From assembly GCF_902170785.1 (NCBI RefSeq), contig NZ_CABHYG010000004.1, forward strand, positions 248,001-312,000: a stretch of DNA of 64,000 nt. The letters are read 5' to 3'. A program made the position numbers and the translations under genes. Source of the DNA: Yersinia proxima. Its GTDB lineage: Bacteria > Pseudomonadota > Gammaproteobacteria > Enterobacterales > Enterobacteriaceae. This document shows, piece by piece, positions 17,614-27,656 of this stretch (within the stretch, counting starts at the first letter, position 1; every line of letters starts with the position of its first letter). The notes beneath the pieces are model-generated. The model had not been told where the DNA came from and made no database searches. It saw only the letters and a program-made list of their open reading frames with translations.

Positions 17614-18402
17614 TTAAATTGTTGGTTCCGTGACTAATCCATCAATTAGCACCTGCGGGGTGCCTTGTGAACAGCGTTCAATACGCCCTTTCACACCATA
17701 AACTTTGGCCAAACTTTGCGGTGTAATCACCTCTCCCGGTAAACCATCAGCAATTAACGTACCGTTTTGCAGCATCAATACATGGTCACCATGACGCAAG
17801 GCTATATTGATATCATGCACTACTACCACGGTAATAATATTGCGTTTGCGGGTTTCCTTACGCACCAAATCCATCACATGGAATTGATAATTAAGATCCA
17901 GCGCACTGAGTGGCTCATCCAGCAATAACAAAGAAGGCTGGCGAATAAGTGACTGCGCCAAACCCACCAACTGCTTCTGACCGCCAGAGAGTTGATCCAG
18001 ATAACTGAGTGCCAGATGAGCAATCCCGAGTTGTTCCAGTAAAGCCATAACCTCAGCTTCACTACTGGCATTGCTGCGCCCGCCGGAGGCACGCTGTGCC
18101 ACAATAATCGATTCCAACACATGGAGATGCACACCGGCCGGTAATGATTGCGGCAAATACACCACTTTCTCAGCTCGTTGTGCAAACGGCATCTGCATCA
18201 GATCATTATTATCGAGCCATAACTGCCCTTGGGCGCGGTTCAAACCAGCCATTGAACGTAACAATGTTGACTTCCCGCTGCCATTCGGCCCGAGCAATAC
18301 GGTGATTTTGCCTCGTGGCAGTAATGGCACCGTCAAATTCTGAATGACCGGGCGTTTCGGGTAACCCGCATTGAAATGTTCAATACGTAAGCCAGAAGTC
18401 AT
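17614..18402 (-). CDS. yiuC: iron/siderophore ABC transporter ATPase (FepC/YiuC type)
   Basis: 262 residues. Walker A LLGPNGSGKSTLLRS (~35), signature LSGGQKQLVGLAQSL, Walker B LLLLDEPLSALD and the switch His in VVVVHDINIA are all present. Members energise ferric-siderophore or heme import through FecCD permeases. It overlaps the permease gene by 4 bp, so the two are translationally coupled; the receptor gene follows 222 bp further on. Named by analogy with the Yersinia yiuABC locus, which I recall in this neighbourhood. Confidence 0.82.
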   Translation of the reverse strand: MTSGLRIEHFNAGYPKRPVIQNLTVPLLPRGKITVLLGPNGSGKSTLLRSMAGLNRAQGQLWLDNNDLMQMPFAQRAEKVVYLPQSLPAGVHLHVLESIIVAQRASGGRSNASSEAEVMALLEQLGIAHLALSYLDQLSGGQKQLVGLAQSLIRQPSLLLLDEPLSALDLNYQFHVMDLVRKETRKRNIITVVVVHDINIALRHGDHVLMLQNGTLIADGLPGEVITPQSLAKVYGVKGRIERCSQGTPQVLIDGLVTEPTI

Positions 18403-19481
18403 ACATTCCCCCTATGGCGCAAAATAATGCTGAGGAAGAAAGGTACGCCCACCAGCGAAGTGACTATCCCGACGGGAATGATGACACCTGGAATCAGGTT
18501 TTTTGACGCAATCGATGCCATGGACAGCACCAGAGCGCCAATCAGGGCACTGGCTGGCAGATAGAAACGGTGATCTTCACCAAAAATCATGCGCGCTATA
18601 TGGGGGGCCACTAGTCCGATAAAACCAATCGGGCCGACAAAAGCCACCGCCAGCGCCGATAGCATACTGATGCGCAGCAATGTCCCCAACCGCAAGCGGC
18701 GAACATCAATGCCAAAGCTAATAGCCCGATCTTCACCTAAACGCAATGCCGTCAGCTTCCACGAACTCATCATCGACAACGGTAGCATCAGGGCAAACAC
18801 CGCCAGCATGATACCCAGTTTGGCCCATGACGCCCGCGCCAGGCTGCCCATCGTCCAGAACACTAAGCCTTGCAGCGTATCTTCGCTGGCAATGAACTGC
18901 ATCATGGATACCAGCGCATTAAAGGTAAACACCAGCGCGATACCAAATAGCACCACACCGGAGGTCGCCACCCGCGTCCAGCGTGTAATACCGTCGAGCA
19001 TTAATGCGGCAAACAGAGCAAAAATAAAGGCATTAACCGAAATAAACCATTGATCGGGCACCCCTGGAATACCAATTCCTGAGACAATCGCCAGTGCCGC
19101 ACCGAAGGCCGCAGCAGAAGATACGCCAAGGGTAAAGGGGCTGGCCAGAGGGTTATTGAGGATGGTTTGCATCTCTGCACCCGCCAGTCCAAGTGATAAA
19201 CCAATCACCACCGCCATCAAGGCGTAGGGTAAACGGATATCCCAAACGATAACCCGCGTTCCTGCATTTGCACTGGCCGGATCAATTAACGTCTGCCACA
19301 AGGATGACAAAGTCAGGCCTGATGGCCCCATGGTGAAATCCAGTAGCAAGCAGCCGAAGATGGCCAGCACCAGCACGCCCATGATGAGCAGGCGATGACG
19401 CACAATGTTCTTATAACGCCCCATAACATCGGCATCAATCTGGTGAGAGGTTTCTGTCATGGATTCAGTGGATAGACTCAT
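18399..19481 (-). CDS. yiuB: FecCD-family iron/siderophore permease (YiuB type)
   Basis: 360 residues with about ten membrane helices. FecCD landmarks include LPYALMAVVIGLSLGLAGAEMQTILNNPLASPFTLG, split here as the RLPYAL and NNPLASPFTLG motifs, and FIGLVAPHIARMI near the C-terminus. It would form a homodimeric channel with the ATPase encoded next. The expected periplasmic binding protein gene is not adjacent: upstream there is only a Fur-like box and the lysP terminator. The start is uncertain between the ATG at 19481 and one at 19460. Confidence 0.82.
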   Translation of the reverse strand: MSLSTESMTETSHQIDADVMGRYKNIVRHRLLIMGVLVLAIFGCLLLDFTMGPSGLTLSSLWQTLIDPASANAGTRVIVWDIRLPYALMAVVIGLSLGLAGAEMQTILNNPLASPFTLGVSSAAAFGAALAIVSGIGIPGVPDQWFISVNAFIFALFAALMLDGITRWTRVATSGVVLFGIALVFTFNALVSMMQFIASEDTLQGLVFWTMGSLARASWAKLGIMLAVFALMLPLSMMSSWKLTALRLGEDRAISFGIDVRRLRLGTLLRISMLSALAVAFVGPIGFIGLVAPHIARMIFGEDHRFYLPASALIGALVLSMASIASKNLIPGVIIPVGIVTSLVGVPFFLSIILRHRGNV

Positions 19482-19527
19482 TTATTTCGGTTACCGACTT
19501 TCAATATGCCGCTAACAATAAAACAAA

Positions 19528-19542
19528 CGATAATACTTATCA
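19528..19542. promoter_or_regulatory. Fur box upstream of the permease-ATPase genes
   Basis: CGATAATACTTATCA matches TGATAATNATTATCA at 12 of 14 specified positions and lies 47 bp upstream of the permease start. Iron repression of the unit is inferred. Confidence 0.6.
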
Positions 19543-19705
19543 ATAAGATTGCTATAACTGATTTGATATAAATATCTGTAAATGATTATTTTATAATGTT
19601 ATTTAATGAGTATGGTGTGTTTTATCCATGACGTTAGCGAGGGAATGAAGCGAAGTTAGCGAAATTATTTGCTTAACTTCGCTCAAATTAACACCATTTT
19701 TAGGC

Positions 19706-19737
19706 AACAAAAAAGGGCGATAACATTATCGCCCTTC
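19706..19737 (-). terminator. lysP terminator
   Basis: On the minus strand AAGGGCGATAA ... TTATCGCCCTT forms a strong stem followed by TTTTTTG, 19 bp after the lysP stop. Confidence 0.9.
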
Positions 19738-19755
19738 CATCATTGCGTCATTTTG

Positions 19756-21282
19756 TTAGTCAGCAATCAGTGCTGTTTTTTTAGCGTCTTGCTCATCATG
19801 ACTTTCATCACGCCATTTCGGGAATTCCATATCTTTGTACTTGATAACCTTGGTGCCACGGCTCAATTTATAGCCGAACCAAATCACCAGGAATAATGGA
19901 ATACCAATATAAGTGGCGGTCACGCCATACCAATCAATGCGATCTTGCAGGAATGCCTGATAGTTTTGACCCAAAGTAATGATCAAACACAGGACAAAGG
20001 CAAAGATTGGCCCCAGCGGGAAGAAACCAGACTGATATGGCAAATCGTTCAAATCGCGGCCCTGCATCATATAGCCACGGCGGAAACGATAATGACTGAT
20101 AGCAATACCCAACCAGGCGATAAAGCCGGTCATGCCTGAGGTGTTCAGTAACCACAGATAGACAGTTTGATTACCAAACATCGAGCTTAAGAAGCACAAA
20201 CCGGCAACCACAGTGGTGGCATACAGCGCATTACGCGGCACCCCGCCCTGAGACAGTTTGGCAAAAATACGCGGCGCCTTGCCTTCTGAAGCCAAAGTAA
20301 ACAGCATACGGGTAGAGGCATACATCCCTGAGTTACCGGCTGACAATACCGCGGTCAGAATAACCGCATTCATCACCGCTGCCGCAGACAGCAGACCTGC
20401 ATTCTGGAACACCAAGGTGAACGGGCTGACGCTAATATCTTTAACATCATTACGTAACAGACTTGGGTCGGTATACGGAATGATCAGGCTGATAATCAGG
20501 ATAGCGAAGATATAGAACAGCAGAATACGCCAGAATACCTTGCGCACCGCACGAGGGATGTTTTTGCCTGGGTCTTTTGATTCACCAGCAGCAATACCAA
20601 TCAGCTCAGTTCCCTGGAAGGAGAAACCGACAATCATCGCCACACCAATCATCGCCGAGAACCCTCCGGCAAAGGGTGCATCACCGATTGTCCAGTTGTG
20701 CCACCCCGCACTTTCGCCGCCTTTCATGATGCCGCTAATCATCATTACACCAATAATGATGAAGATAATGACTGTGGTCACTTTAATCAGTGAGAACCAG
20801 TATTCCGCTTCACCAAAACCTTTCACTGATATGTAGTTCAGTAAAAACATCAGGGCAAGGAATAGCGCGCTCCAGATCCAGCCTGGTGTGTCGGGAAACC
20901 AGTAATTCATCACTAATTGTGCCGCGACCAGGTCAACAGCGATAGTCACCGCCCAGTTGTACCAGTAGTTCCAGCCAAGGGCGAAGCCGAAGCCTTCCTC
21001 AACATATTTTGAACCGTAAGTCGAAAATGAACCGGATACCGGCATAAATGCCGCCAATTCACCGAGACTGGTCATCAAGAAGTAAACCATCAAGCCAATC
21101 AATGCATAGGAGAGTAATGCTCCACCTGGGCCGGCTTGAGAAACTGTCGCGCCTGAGGCAACAAACAAACCTGTACCGATAGAGCCGCCGATAGCAATCA
21201 TGGCTAAATGCCGTGATTTAAGTTCACGGCGTAAACGCTGTGCCCCCTGCTGCACCGGGATTTTAGTATTTTGCTGAGTCAT
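19756..21282 (-). CDS. lysP: lysine-specific permease LysP
   Basis: 508 residues, APC superfamily, ~12 helices. The first helix begins MIAIGGSIGTGLFVASGATV, and GFSFQGTELIGIAAGES is the conserved helix-6 region. The sequence is very close to E. coli LysP over its whole length, with ~15 extra N-terminal residues. It imports L-lysine; in E. coli it also restrains CadC. Its position next to the cirA locus and yeiE matches E. coli. The ATG follows AGGGTAAGA. The 5' leader can fold into alternative hairpins, recorded separately, and expression in relatives is controlled by ArgP. Confidence 0.93.
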   Translation of the reverse strand: MTQQNTKIPVQQGAQRLRRELKSRHLAMIAIGGSIGTGLFVASGATVSQAGPGGALLSYALIGLMVYFLMTSLGELAAFMPVSGSFSTYGSKYVEEGFGFALGWNYWYNWAVTIAVDLVAAQLVMNYWFPDTPGWIWSALFLALMFLLNYISVKGFGEAEYWFSLIKVTTVIIFIIIGVMMISGIMKGGESAGWHNWTIGDAPFAGGFSAMIGVAMIVGFSFQGTELIGIAAGESKDPGKNIPRAVRKVFWRILLFYIFAILIISLIIPYTDPSLLRNDVKDISVSPFTLVFQNAGLLSAAAVMNAVILTAVLSAGNSGMYASTRMLFTLASEGKAPRIFAKLSQGGVPRNALYATTVVAGLCFLSSMFGNQTVYLWLLNTSGMTGFIAWLGIAISHYRFRRGYMMQGRDLNDLPYQSGFFPLGPIFAFVLCLIITLGQNYQAFLQDRIDWYGVTATYIGIPLFLVIWFGYKLSRGTKVIKYKDMEFPKWRDESHDEQDAKKTALIAD

Positions 21283-21291
21283 TCTTACCCT

Positions 21292-21338
21292 AATCCGCCC
21301 TTAAAAAATAAGGCGGGATTGTAACAAATCCCACCGCC
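21292..21338 (-). promoter_or_regulatory. lysP leader with two mutually exclusive hairpins
   Basis: Read on the minus strand, segment 1 GGCGGTGGGATT (21338-21327), segment 2 AATCCCGCCTTA (21320-21309) and segment 3 TAAGGGCGGATT (21303-21292) occur in order just before the start codon. Segment 2 can pair with 1 (9 bp with a bulge) or with 3 (10 of 12 pairs). The 2-3 hairpin ends directly at the AGGG of the ribosome binding site. Attenuation or translational control is inferred. Confidence 0.45.
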
Positions 21339-21526
21339 TCGGATAGTAACAATGCGCTGATATAAGATACCTTCATGATCTCTGCCGAATTATTAGCAAA
21401 AGCTCAATTGTCAGAATAAATCCCTATCAGCGGGGTATTCTTGCCGTCTTCTCCCTTTCCCTTAGTGTAAAACACTTAAAATTTTATACCTCATGGTGTG
21501 AATACGCTTTGCCGAAAACCACCGAT

Positions 21527-22399
21527 TCAAGGCTCTTCCTGACAATAACTGAGGAAGCGCTGCAAAGCGTTTGAGATATGTTTTTGCCGATGATGAATCA
21601 GGTATAACGTCCTGATAAGTGGCGGTAGAGGAATGTTAAGCTCAACCAGTTCACCGCTGGCAATTTGGTCGGCAATCACCCGGCGCGACAAACAACTGAT
21701 CCCCATGCCATAACGCACTGCCCGTTTGATGGCTTCAGAATTCCCAAGCTCCATCACCAATTTAAAATGTGGCAATTTTGCCAGTAATAAGTGGTCGAGT
21801 ACTTCACGTGTACCTGAACCTCGTTCGCGTAAGATCCACGCGGCATCGGCAAGATCTTCTAACGTCAAAATTTTATGACATAACGGGTTATCCGGCGCAG
21901 CAAACACCACCAACTCGTCACGCAGCCAGGCTTGTGTCATCAGTTCTGGCATATGGCACGGCCCTTCAATCAGGCCAAGGTCGCCGCGAAAATCAGCCAC
22001 GGCTTCAATCACATCCTGACTGTTGCCAATATTCAGCTCCAGTGGTGTACCGGGGAAATCGCGCCGGTATTTAGCAATCATGCCCGGCAACATATAATTG
22101 CCAATAGTGCTACTGGCAGCAATGCGCAACGCGCCTAAATCTTGCAAGAAAAGCTGTTCAATCTCAATTGCTTGATCGAGAAGTGCGAGTGCTTTTGGGT
22201 AAAGCAACCGCCCATGTTCATTGGTGACTAAACGCTTACCAACCCTATCAAAAAGTTGTACTCCTAATTGCCCTTCCAAATCCGCCAACGCAGCGCTGAC
22301 TGCCGATTGTGAAAGCGCGAGCACAACCGATGCCTGGGTCGTAGAGCCGCTTTTTAGCACCTCAGTAAAGACTTCAAGTTGACGTAAGGTTATGTGCAT
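21527..22399 (-). CDS. yeiE: LysR-type transcriptional regulator YeiE
   Basis: 290 residues. The winged helix-turn-helix occupies ~1-60 ([31 protein letters not shown]), followed by the LysR substrate domain with [19 protein letters not shown] and [14 protein letters not shown]. It is encoded divergently from yeiH, the usual LysR target arrangement, and lies behind lysP as in E. coli. In enterics YeiE has been linked to iron homeostasis and sulfite-related control; which role holds here cannot be judged from sequence. No disruption seen. Confidence 0.9.
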   Translation of the reverse strand: MHITLRQLEVFTEVLKSGSTTQASVVLALSQSAVSAALADLEGQLGVQLFDRVGKRLVTNEHGRLLYPKALALLDQAIEIEQLFLQDLGALRIAASSTIGNYMLPGMIAKYRRDFPGTPLELNIGNSQDVIEAVADFRGDLGLIEGPCHMPELMTQAWLRDELVVFAAPDNPLCHKILTLEDLADAAWILRERGSGTREVLDHLLLAKLPHFKLVMELGNSEAIKRAVRYGMGISCLSRRVIADQIASGELVELNIPLPPLIRTLYLIHHRQKHISNALQRFLSYCQEEP

Positions 22400-22961
22400 A
22401 ACGGTCTCTGTAGTAAAGAATGGAGGACGCTATCATTACTCTGTTCGTCAGTTGTTGGATGAGAAGAGCTAACGTTTACCCAAAGTAATTGGAGTTGCGA
22501 CCAGCGAGTCCGATGCGCTGACTCAGGTCAGTGACCCGAATGAATAGCCCGCGCAGCAACTTCAAGTAAGAAGGGTATATTAGTCACTAACGCAATTGCT
22601 GACGAAAGGATTATATAGCCTCAATTACCGTATAAGACTAACACCTTTGAGTAAAATCTGGAGGTTATCCGGGATGAATTTCAGCAGTAAGAATGTTATT
22701 TATTCTCATTTTCCCGAAAGAACAGACGATAAATAATAGTTGCGGCAACATTTATAACCACGTTAAAAATCAATCAGATAATCAGTATGCCACTCAATAT
22801 CTTCACGCCAACAAACAGTCGTTCGTTCTCAACACACTGAGCTTAGGCTTCTCGCCTTGCTTATCAGTTATATCGATTGATTATAAATATATAATGAATT
22901 TATCTATTATATCTAAACCCGTTAAACTGTACCCAATCTTTACAGGACACAGGACATAAAC
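22400..22961. other. divergent yeiE/yeiH intergenic region
   Basis: 562 bp with a degenerate ERIC-like repeat (22476-22579) and an AT-rich stretch before yeiH containing TATATAATG-type promoter-like sequence. An open frame at 22693-22959 has no domain or good ribosome binding site and is not called. Confidence 0.5.
22476..22579 (+). repeat. degenerate ERIC-like repeat (~104 bp)
   Basis: Ends TTACCCAAAGTAATTGGAGTTG and CAGCAACTTCAAGTAAGAAGGGTATA are ERIC termini, but the middle reads GTCCGATGCGCTGACTCAGG rather than the standard GATGAGCTTAC core and about 20 bp are missing. It may be an old or recombined copy. Confidence 0.65.
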
Positions 22962-24044
22962 ATGGCGACTTCACATACAACTGAACTCTCCCGTCCACAG
23001 CTGTTTACTCTGACTCGCTATATTCCGGGTCTGGTGTTGACCGGTGTGATTACTGGGTTAGCGCTTAAAGTGGGTGACATGCCGTGGTTTATCGATATGG
23101 GGCTGGGGGCGCTAACTCTGGCTATTTTATTCGGCATCGTCGTCGGCAACACGGTGTACCCTTGGGTACAACCGGTCTGCTCTGACGGGGTGATACTGGC
23201 TAAACAGCACTTACTGCGGCTGGGGATTATTTTGTACGGTTTCCGCCTGACCTTCCAGCAAGTGGCTGATGTCGGGGCAACCGGGATGATTATTGACCTG
23301 TTAACCCTCAGTTCAACTTTTATATTGGCCTGCTGGCTGGGTAAACGCGTATTTAGTCTGGATCAGCAAACCGTGATGTTAATTGGTGCTGGTAGCAGTA
23401 TCTGTGGGGCTGCAGCCATTATGGCGACCGAACCGGTGCTGAAAGCCGATGCCAGCAAAGTGGCGGTAGCCGTCGCCACAGTGGTGATTTTCGGGACACT
23501 GGCGATTTTTGTTTACCCTTGGCTATATCAGTTGAATCTGCATTACCAATGGCTGCCGTTTGATCAGGAAACCTTTGGTATCTTTGCCGGTTCGACTATT
23601 CATGAAGTGGCACAAGTCGTCGCAGCCGGTCATGCCATTGGCCCGGATGCTGAAAATGCCGCCGTCATTACCAAAATGATCCGCGTCATGATGCTCGCGC
23701 CCTTCCTGCTATTACTGTCAGCTTATCTGGGTCGTAGCAGCCTGAAAACCAGTGGTCAAAAACGTGAGAAAAGTGCCATCACTATTCCGTGGTTTGCGGT
23801 GATATTTATCCTGATGGCCGGTTTTAACTCACTGAATTTGCTGCCTGCAGCTTGGGTTAGCCACTTGATTACACTGGACACCATTTTGCTGGCGATGGCA
23901 ATGGCGGCTCTGGGGCTAACCACCCATGTGGGTTCTATCCGTCAGGCTGGGGTCAAACCGCTGTTGTTGGCTTTGATGCTATTTGCCTGGTTGCTGATTG
24001 GCGGTACGGGTATCAACTTATTGGTGCAGCATATTGCGGCGTAA
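22962..24044 (+). CDS. yeiH: YeiH family membrane protein (UPF0324 / PF03601)
   Basis: 360 residues with about ten hydrophobic helices. Family landmarks include [27 protein letters not shown] and the well-conserved [19 protein letters not shown] and [19 protein letters not shown]. Function is not established for the family; it is often controlled by the adjacent LysR gene yeiE and has been suggested to be an exporter or sulfur-related transporter. AGGACACAGGACATAAAC precedes the ATG. nfo follows 130 bp downstream after a hairpin. Confidence 0.88.
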   Translation: MATSHTTELSRPQLFTLTRYIPGLVLTGVITGLALKVGDMPWFIDMGLGALTLAILFGIVVGNTVYPWVQPVCSDGVILAKQHLLRLGIILYGFRLTFQQVADVGATGMIIDLLTLSSTFILACWLGKRVFSLDQQTVMLIGAGSSICGAAAIMATEPVLKADASKVAVAVATVVIFGTLAIFVYPWLYQLNLHYQWLPFDQETFGIFAGSTIHEVAQVVAAGHAIGPDAENAAVITKMIRVMMLAPFLLLLSAYLGRSSLKTSGQKREKSAITIPWFAVIFILMAGFNSLNLLPAAWVSHLITLDTILLAMAMAALGLTTHVGSIRQAGVKPLLLALMLFAWLLIGGTGINLLVQHIAA

Positions 24045-24074
24045 AGCCAGTATCCCGCTATTTGATTACTATTT

Positions 24075-24103
24075 AAGGGCTGCCTCGGTGGCCCTTTTCT
24101 TTT
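24075..24103 (+). terminator. yeiH terminator
   Basis: AAGGGC ... GCCCTT with a 10-nt loop followed by TTCTTTT, 31 bp after the yeiH stop. Confidence 0.65.
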
Positions 24104-24173
24104 CCCGCAGTTTATCCCATTCAATCGCGCCGCTATCGATGCCATAATGGCTGGGTTATCAAAGGAGAATGGA

Positions 24174-25019
24174 ATGAAATTTGTCGGTGCACATGTCAGC
24201 GCAGCAGGTGGAGTCGATCAGGCTGTGATTCGGGCGCACGAACTTGAGGCCACTGCCTTTGCTCTGTTTACCAAGAATCAACGTCAATGGCGCGCCGCCC
24301 CACTGGCGGAAGATGTGATTGAAAAGTTTAAGCAAGCTTGTGAGCAATACGGTTATACCTCGGCCCAAATTCTGCCTCATGACAGCTATCTGATTAACCT
24401 CGGTCATCCGGTCACCGAGGCGCTTGAGAAGTCTCGTGAAGCCTTTATTGATGAAATGATGCGCTGCCAGCAACTGGGGCTATCATTACTGAACTTCCAC
24501 CCCGGCAGTCATTTACTACAAATTGATGAAGATAAGTGTCTGGCGCGTATCGCAGAATCCATCAATATCGCGTTGGATGCGACTGAGGGTGTGACCGCCG
24601 TGATTGAAAACACCGCGGGTCAGGGCAGTAATCTCGGTTTCAAATTTGAACATCTGGCCGCCATCATTGATGGGGTGGAAGATAAGAGCCGCGTAGGTGT
24701 TTGTATTGATACCTGCCATGCTTTCGCCGCCGGTTATGATTTGCGTACTGAAGCTGATTGCCAACACACATTCGGTGCGCTGGGGGATATTGTCGGTTTC
24801 GAATATCTGCGCGGTATGCATCTTAATGATGCGAAAAGCGATTTTAACAGCCGTGTTGACCGCCACCACAGCCTGGGTGAAGGGAACATCGGCAAAACCG
24901 TATTCAGCTATATTATGCGCGATCCGCGTTTCGATAATATTCCGCTGATTCTGGAAACCGTCAATCCGGATATCTGGGCTGAAGAGATAGCCTGGTTGAA
25001 GTCGCAAGCCGACGTGTAA
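24174..25019 (+). CDS. nfo: deoxyribonuclease IV (endonuclease IV)
   Basis: 281 residues from the ATG preceded by AAAGGAGAATGG; a longer in-frame start 27 bp upstream is rejected because that ribosome binding site belongs to this ATG. Starts [17 protein letters not shown], and the AP-endonuclease 2 zinc-binding segments are visible: [43 protein letters not shown] and DRHHSLGEG. It incises DNA at abasic sites and some oxidised 3' ends in base excision repair. A strong bidirectional terminator separates it from the fimbrial operon. Confidence 0.95.
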   Translation: MKFVGAHVSAAGGVDQAVIRAHELEATAFALFTKNQRQWRAAPLAEDVIEKFKQACEQYGYTSAQILPHDSYLINLGHPVTEALEKSREAFIDEMMRCQQLGLSLLNFHPGSHLLQIDEDKCLARIAESINIALDATEGVTAVIENTAGQGSNLGFKFEHLAAIIDGVEDKSRVGVCIDTCHAFAAGYDLRTEADCQHTFGALGDIVGFEYLRGMHLNDAKSDFNSRVDRHHSLGEGNIGKTVFSYIMRDPRFDNIPLILETVNPDIWAEEIAWLKSQADV

Positions 25020-25023
25020 ACAC

Positions 25024-25056
25024 AAAATGCCCGCCAGCTAACCTGACGGGCATTTT
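25024..25056. terminator. bidirectional terminator between nfo and myfC
   Basis: AAAATGCCCG and CGGGCATTTT form a perfect 10-bp arm pair with an inner CAG/CTG; T-runs lie on both strands. It lies between the convergent nfo and usher genes. Confidence 0.88.
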
Positions 25057-25073
25057 GCTATGGTTTATCCCGC

Positions 25074-27593
25074 TTAATGACACACGCCACTGAGCATATA
25101 CAGCCCGGCATCGCCTTTTTTCGCCGTCGCAAGCTGGTAATCAACCCGGCACTGCTGACTGGCATCTTTGCCCCACTGCACCAACAACTGCCCGGTTTCC
25201 GGCAAGCCACTCAGATAGGCTTTCCCGCCTTCGTCGACAATCGCCGCATTAGCGGGCTGATTAACCAAACTTGCCATCGCGCCAAACGGAATGGTCTCGC
25301 CATTAGCTCGTTTAATGGTCATCAGCGCCCGTGCGCCAATTTGTGGGCTAAAGCTGGCGCGCACTATCGCTCCTTCAGTCGGCAACACCTTGGCATCGGT
25401 GTTTGTCACCTCGGCATCCGGTGGTAAATCAGTGGTTTCCAGCGAGATATCATGCTCCTGATAAGGGAAGAGACTTGGCACAATACTGTAACCACGAAAA
25501 TCCGTTTTCAGCCGATGGTCTTCGCTGGTAGCTACTCCGCTAACCCCCGGCACTTCAATCAGTGCGGCGGTGCCATTGATCTGCGGCCCGAGTGTCAGCC
25601 CATGCCGGTGGATAACTGCCCCGCCTGAGACATTGGCACTGATCTGGCGCATATTCGGATTATAGTAATAATCCCCGCCAATATCGCCGTAGTTACCATG
25701 CCAATTCAGACCCAGTGAGCCGCTATTCTCACCAGAGTGAGATTGAGCATAATGCTCTGTCTGGCGCACATTCCAGTTCAACCGATTATCAAAAGCATGG
25801 CCGTACAGACTCAATTCATGATCCCTGCTCTCATCGGATGAGGTCATACGATAAGCCGCATAAGTATTGTGATCGCGCCCCAACGGCATACTCACCGACA
25901 GACTCAACAGGCGATCATGGCTACCGCGATATTGATTTTGTGTCCAATCCAGTGACCAATAAAGGTTGCCGGTATTGAAGCTATACTGCACGCCCCAGGA
26001 ACTGCTTGCCGGGGCATCCCGATAACCCCGCCGTGACCAATTCAGGTTCAGATAGCCAAACTGGCCTAACGACTGGCCAATCGTCACCGCCGTTTGATTA
26101 CGCAAATGCGGCGAATGCCAACCATTGCGGCTGTTATCATTGCGCCGGTAACTCTGCAACACCTCGGATAGCGTACTGAAATCAGCGGTGCTGTATTGAC
26201 TATTCACCAATGAAAACGAGGTATCCGAGGCTTGCAAGGTTTTGTTATAGCGAACCTCCCACGCCTGCCCTTTCACTGGAGACTGTTGGCGGTATTCGCT
26301 GGTCGCCTGGGTAATACTGGATGATAACGCACCATAATCCCCCAGCATCACCCCAAGCCCGGCAGAGGTCGCCTGATAATGCGGCGACCACTGCTGACCG
26401 GCAAAGACAGTCAGATTCCACGGCAAACCATAAGCCACCGTGGCCTGAGCAATAGGTGTGGTTTCCACATCTACATTAGCCGGGCGATAGCGCCCCGCCA
26501 TCAGGTTGTAGCGCAAATGTCCTTTACGCAGCGCAATTGCCGGAACATTGTAAGGCACAGTAAATTCCTGCGTTGTGCCATTACTTTCCAGCACCGTCAC
26601 ATGCAGGTCACTGCCAGAATGGCTTGGTATATCAGTTAACTCAAACGGCCCCGGAGATACCACGGTGCTGTAGATCAGATAGCCATTTTGCCGCACTTCA
26701 ACCCGCGCCTGACTGCGGGCAATGCCGCGCACCACTGGCATAAAATCGCGCTGGCTGCTCGGCAACATATTGTCATCATCACCCAACATCACACCACTAA
26801 AGGGCACGCTATCGAAAAAGTCACCGGGAGTATAACTTTGCCCTAATGTGATACGACTCTTTAAGCGATAAAGCCCGCGTGTGGCATAGATATAGCTACT
26901 TTGCCATTTACCCGCACTATTACCCGATTGATTCCAACTGGTAGCATTACGAATACGCCATGCCCCGATATTGAAGCCGGGATACAACTGAACATAGTGC
27001 GAGCTTTGCTGCTCACCGGTTTGGCGATAGGTTGTGGTACTGCTATTGGCCATATAATTCAGCAAAAAAGCAGTAATACCGTCATCCCAACGCTCAACAG
27101 GTATTTCATCTTTAGGCCGTAATGCTACTTGCGGAATATTCAGCACCAGCCGCATAGCATAAAACTCAAACTCTTCACTGGCCTGTGGAATCGCCGCCAA
27201 ATTAATACATTGGCTTGCTTGCTCATCCTGCTGAATATTTTTTTCTGGCGGCAATAAATCAGGGTAATTATCCACATCCACGCCATAGCGGGATAATTGC
27301 TCTTTAGTTAAACACGATTGCAACGAATATTCTCCAGCCGGTGATTTTACTGAATGAAATGTCACATTAGTGGAATCCACCTTTTCATCACCTAAGAATA
27401 TATCCACCAGATAAGTGCCCGGTAATTGCCCTCCTTGTTCAAATAAAGAAAGATCCGTGTTGGTATTAGTATTGATATTATTATCTGCTAATAATGTAGG
27501 GTCAAAGGTATAACGACTGGCCCACACCGGGAACACCAAGCATATCGCCAAAAATGCAATAAGTTTAACCACCAAATTTTTTAAAAAAAACAT
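25074..27593 (-). CDS. myfC: fimbrial outer-membrane usher, MyfC/PsaC-like
   Basis: 839 residues from the ATG at 27593; a GTG one codon earlier is the alternative. Signal peptide ending FPVWA, N-terminal periplasmic domain with the conserved YTFDPTLL and PGTYLVDIFL, a 24-strand barrel with plug (GVMLGDDDNMLP, FMPVVRGIARSQARVEVRQNG), and two C-terminal domains ending with a Cys pair (QCRVDYQL ... LSGVCH). It secretes and polymerises the pilin delivered by the chaperone encoded just upstream. The operon order A-B-C on the minus strand matches myf/psa. Confidence 0.88.
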   Translation of the reverse strand: MFFLKNLVVKLIAFLAICLVFPVWASRYTFDPTLLADNNINTNTNTDLSLFEQGGQLPGTYLVDIFLGDEKVDSTNVTFHSVKSPAGEYSLQSCLTKEQLSRYGVDVDNYPDLLPPEKNIQQDEQASQCINLAAIPQASEEFEFYAMRLVLNIPQVALRPKDEIPVERWDDGITAFLLNYMANSSTTTYRQTGEQQSSHYVQLYPGFNIGAWRIRNATSWNQSGNSAGKWQSSYIYATRGLYRLKSRITLGQSYTPGDFFDSVPFSGVMLGDDDNMLPSSQRDFMPVVRGIARSQARVEVRQNGYLIYSTVVSPGPFELTDIPSHSGSDLHVTVLESNGTTQEFTVPYNVPAIALRKGHLRYNLMAGRYRPANVDVETTPIAQATVAYGLPWNLTVFAGQQWSPHYQATSAGLGVMLGDYGALSSSITQATSEYRQQSPVKGQAWEVRYNKTLQASDTSFSLVNSQYSTADFSTLSEVLQSYRRNDNSRNGWHSPHLRNQTAVTIGQSLGQFGYLNLNWSRRGYRDAPASSSWGVQYSFNTGNLYWSLDWTQNQYRGSHDRLLSLSVSMPLGRDHNTYAAYRMTSSDESRDHELSLYGHAFDNRLNWNVRQTEHYAQSHSGENSGSLGLNWHGNYGDIGGDYYYNPNMRQISANVSGGAVIHRHGLTLGPQINGTAALIEVPGVSGVATSEDHRLKTDFRGYSIVPSLFPYQEHDISLETTDLPPDAEVTNTDAKVLPTEGAIVRASFSPQIGARALMTIKRANGETIPFGAMASLVNQPANAAIVDEGGKAYLSGLPETGQLLVQWGKDASQQCRVDYQLATAKKGDAGLYMLSGVCH

Positions 27594-27656
27594 CACCTCA
27601 CCCCATAAAAGTACAGGGGAAATATCAGATAACAGTAATAGCTTTAAATATTTTCT

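Noticed and set aside
21283-21526. Lysine riboswitch before lysP
   Set aside because: I looked for the L-box conserved segments on the minus strand and did not find them; only the alternative hairpins remain.
22693-22959. 88-codon ORF ending 2 bp before yeiH
   Set aside because: Composition reflects AT-rich promoter DNA; no family similarity or convincing start signal.
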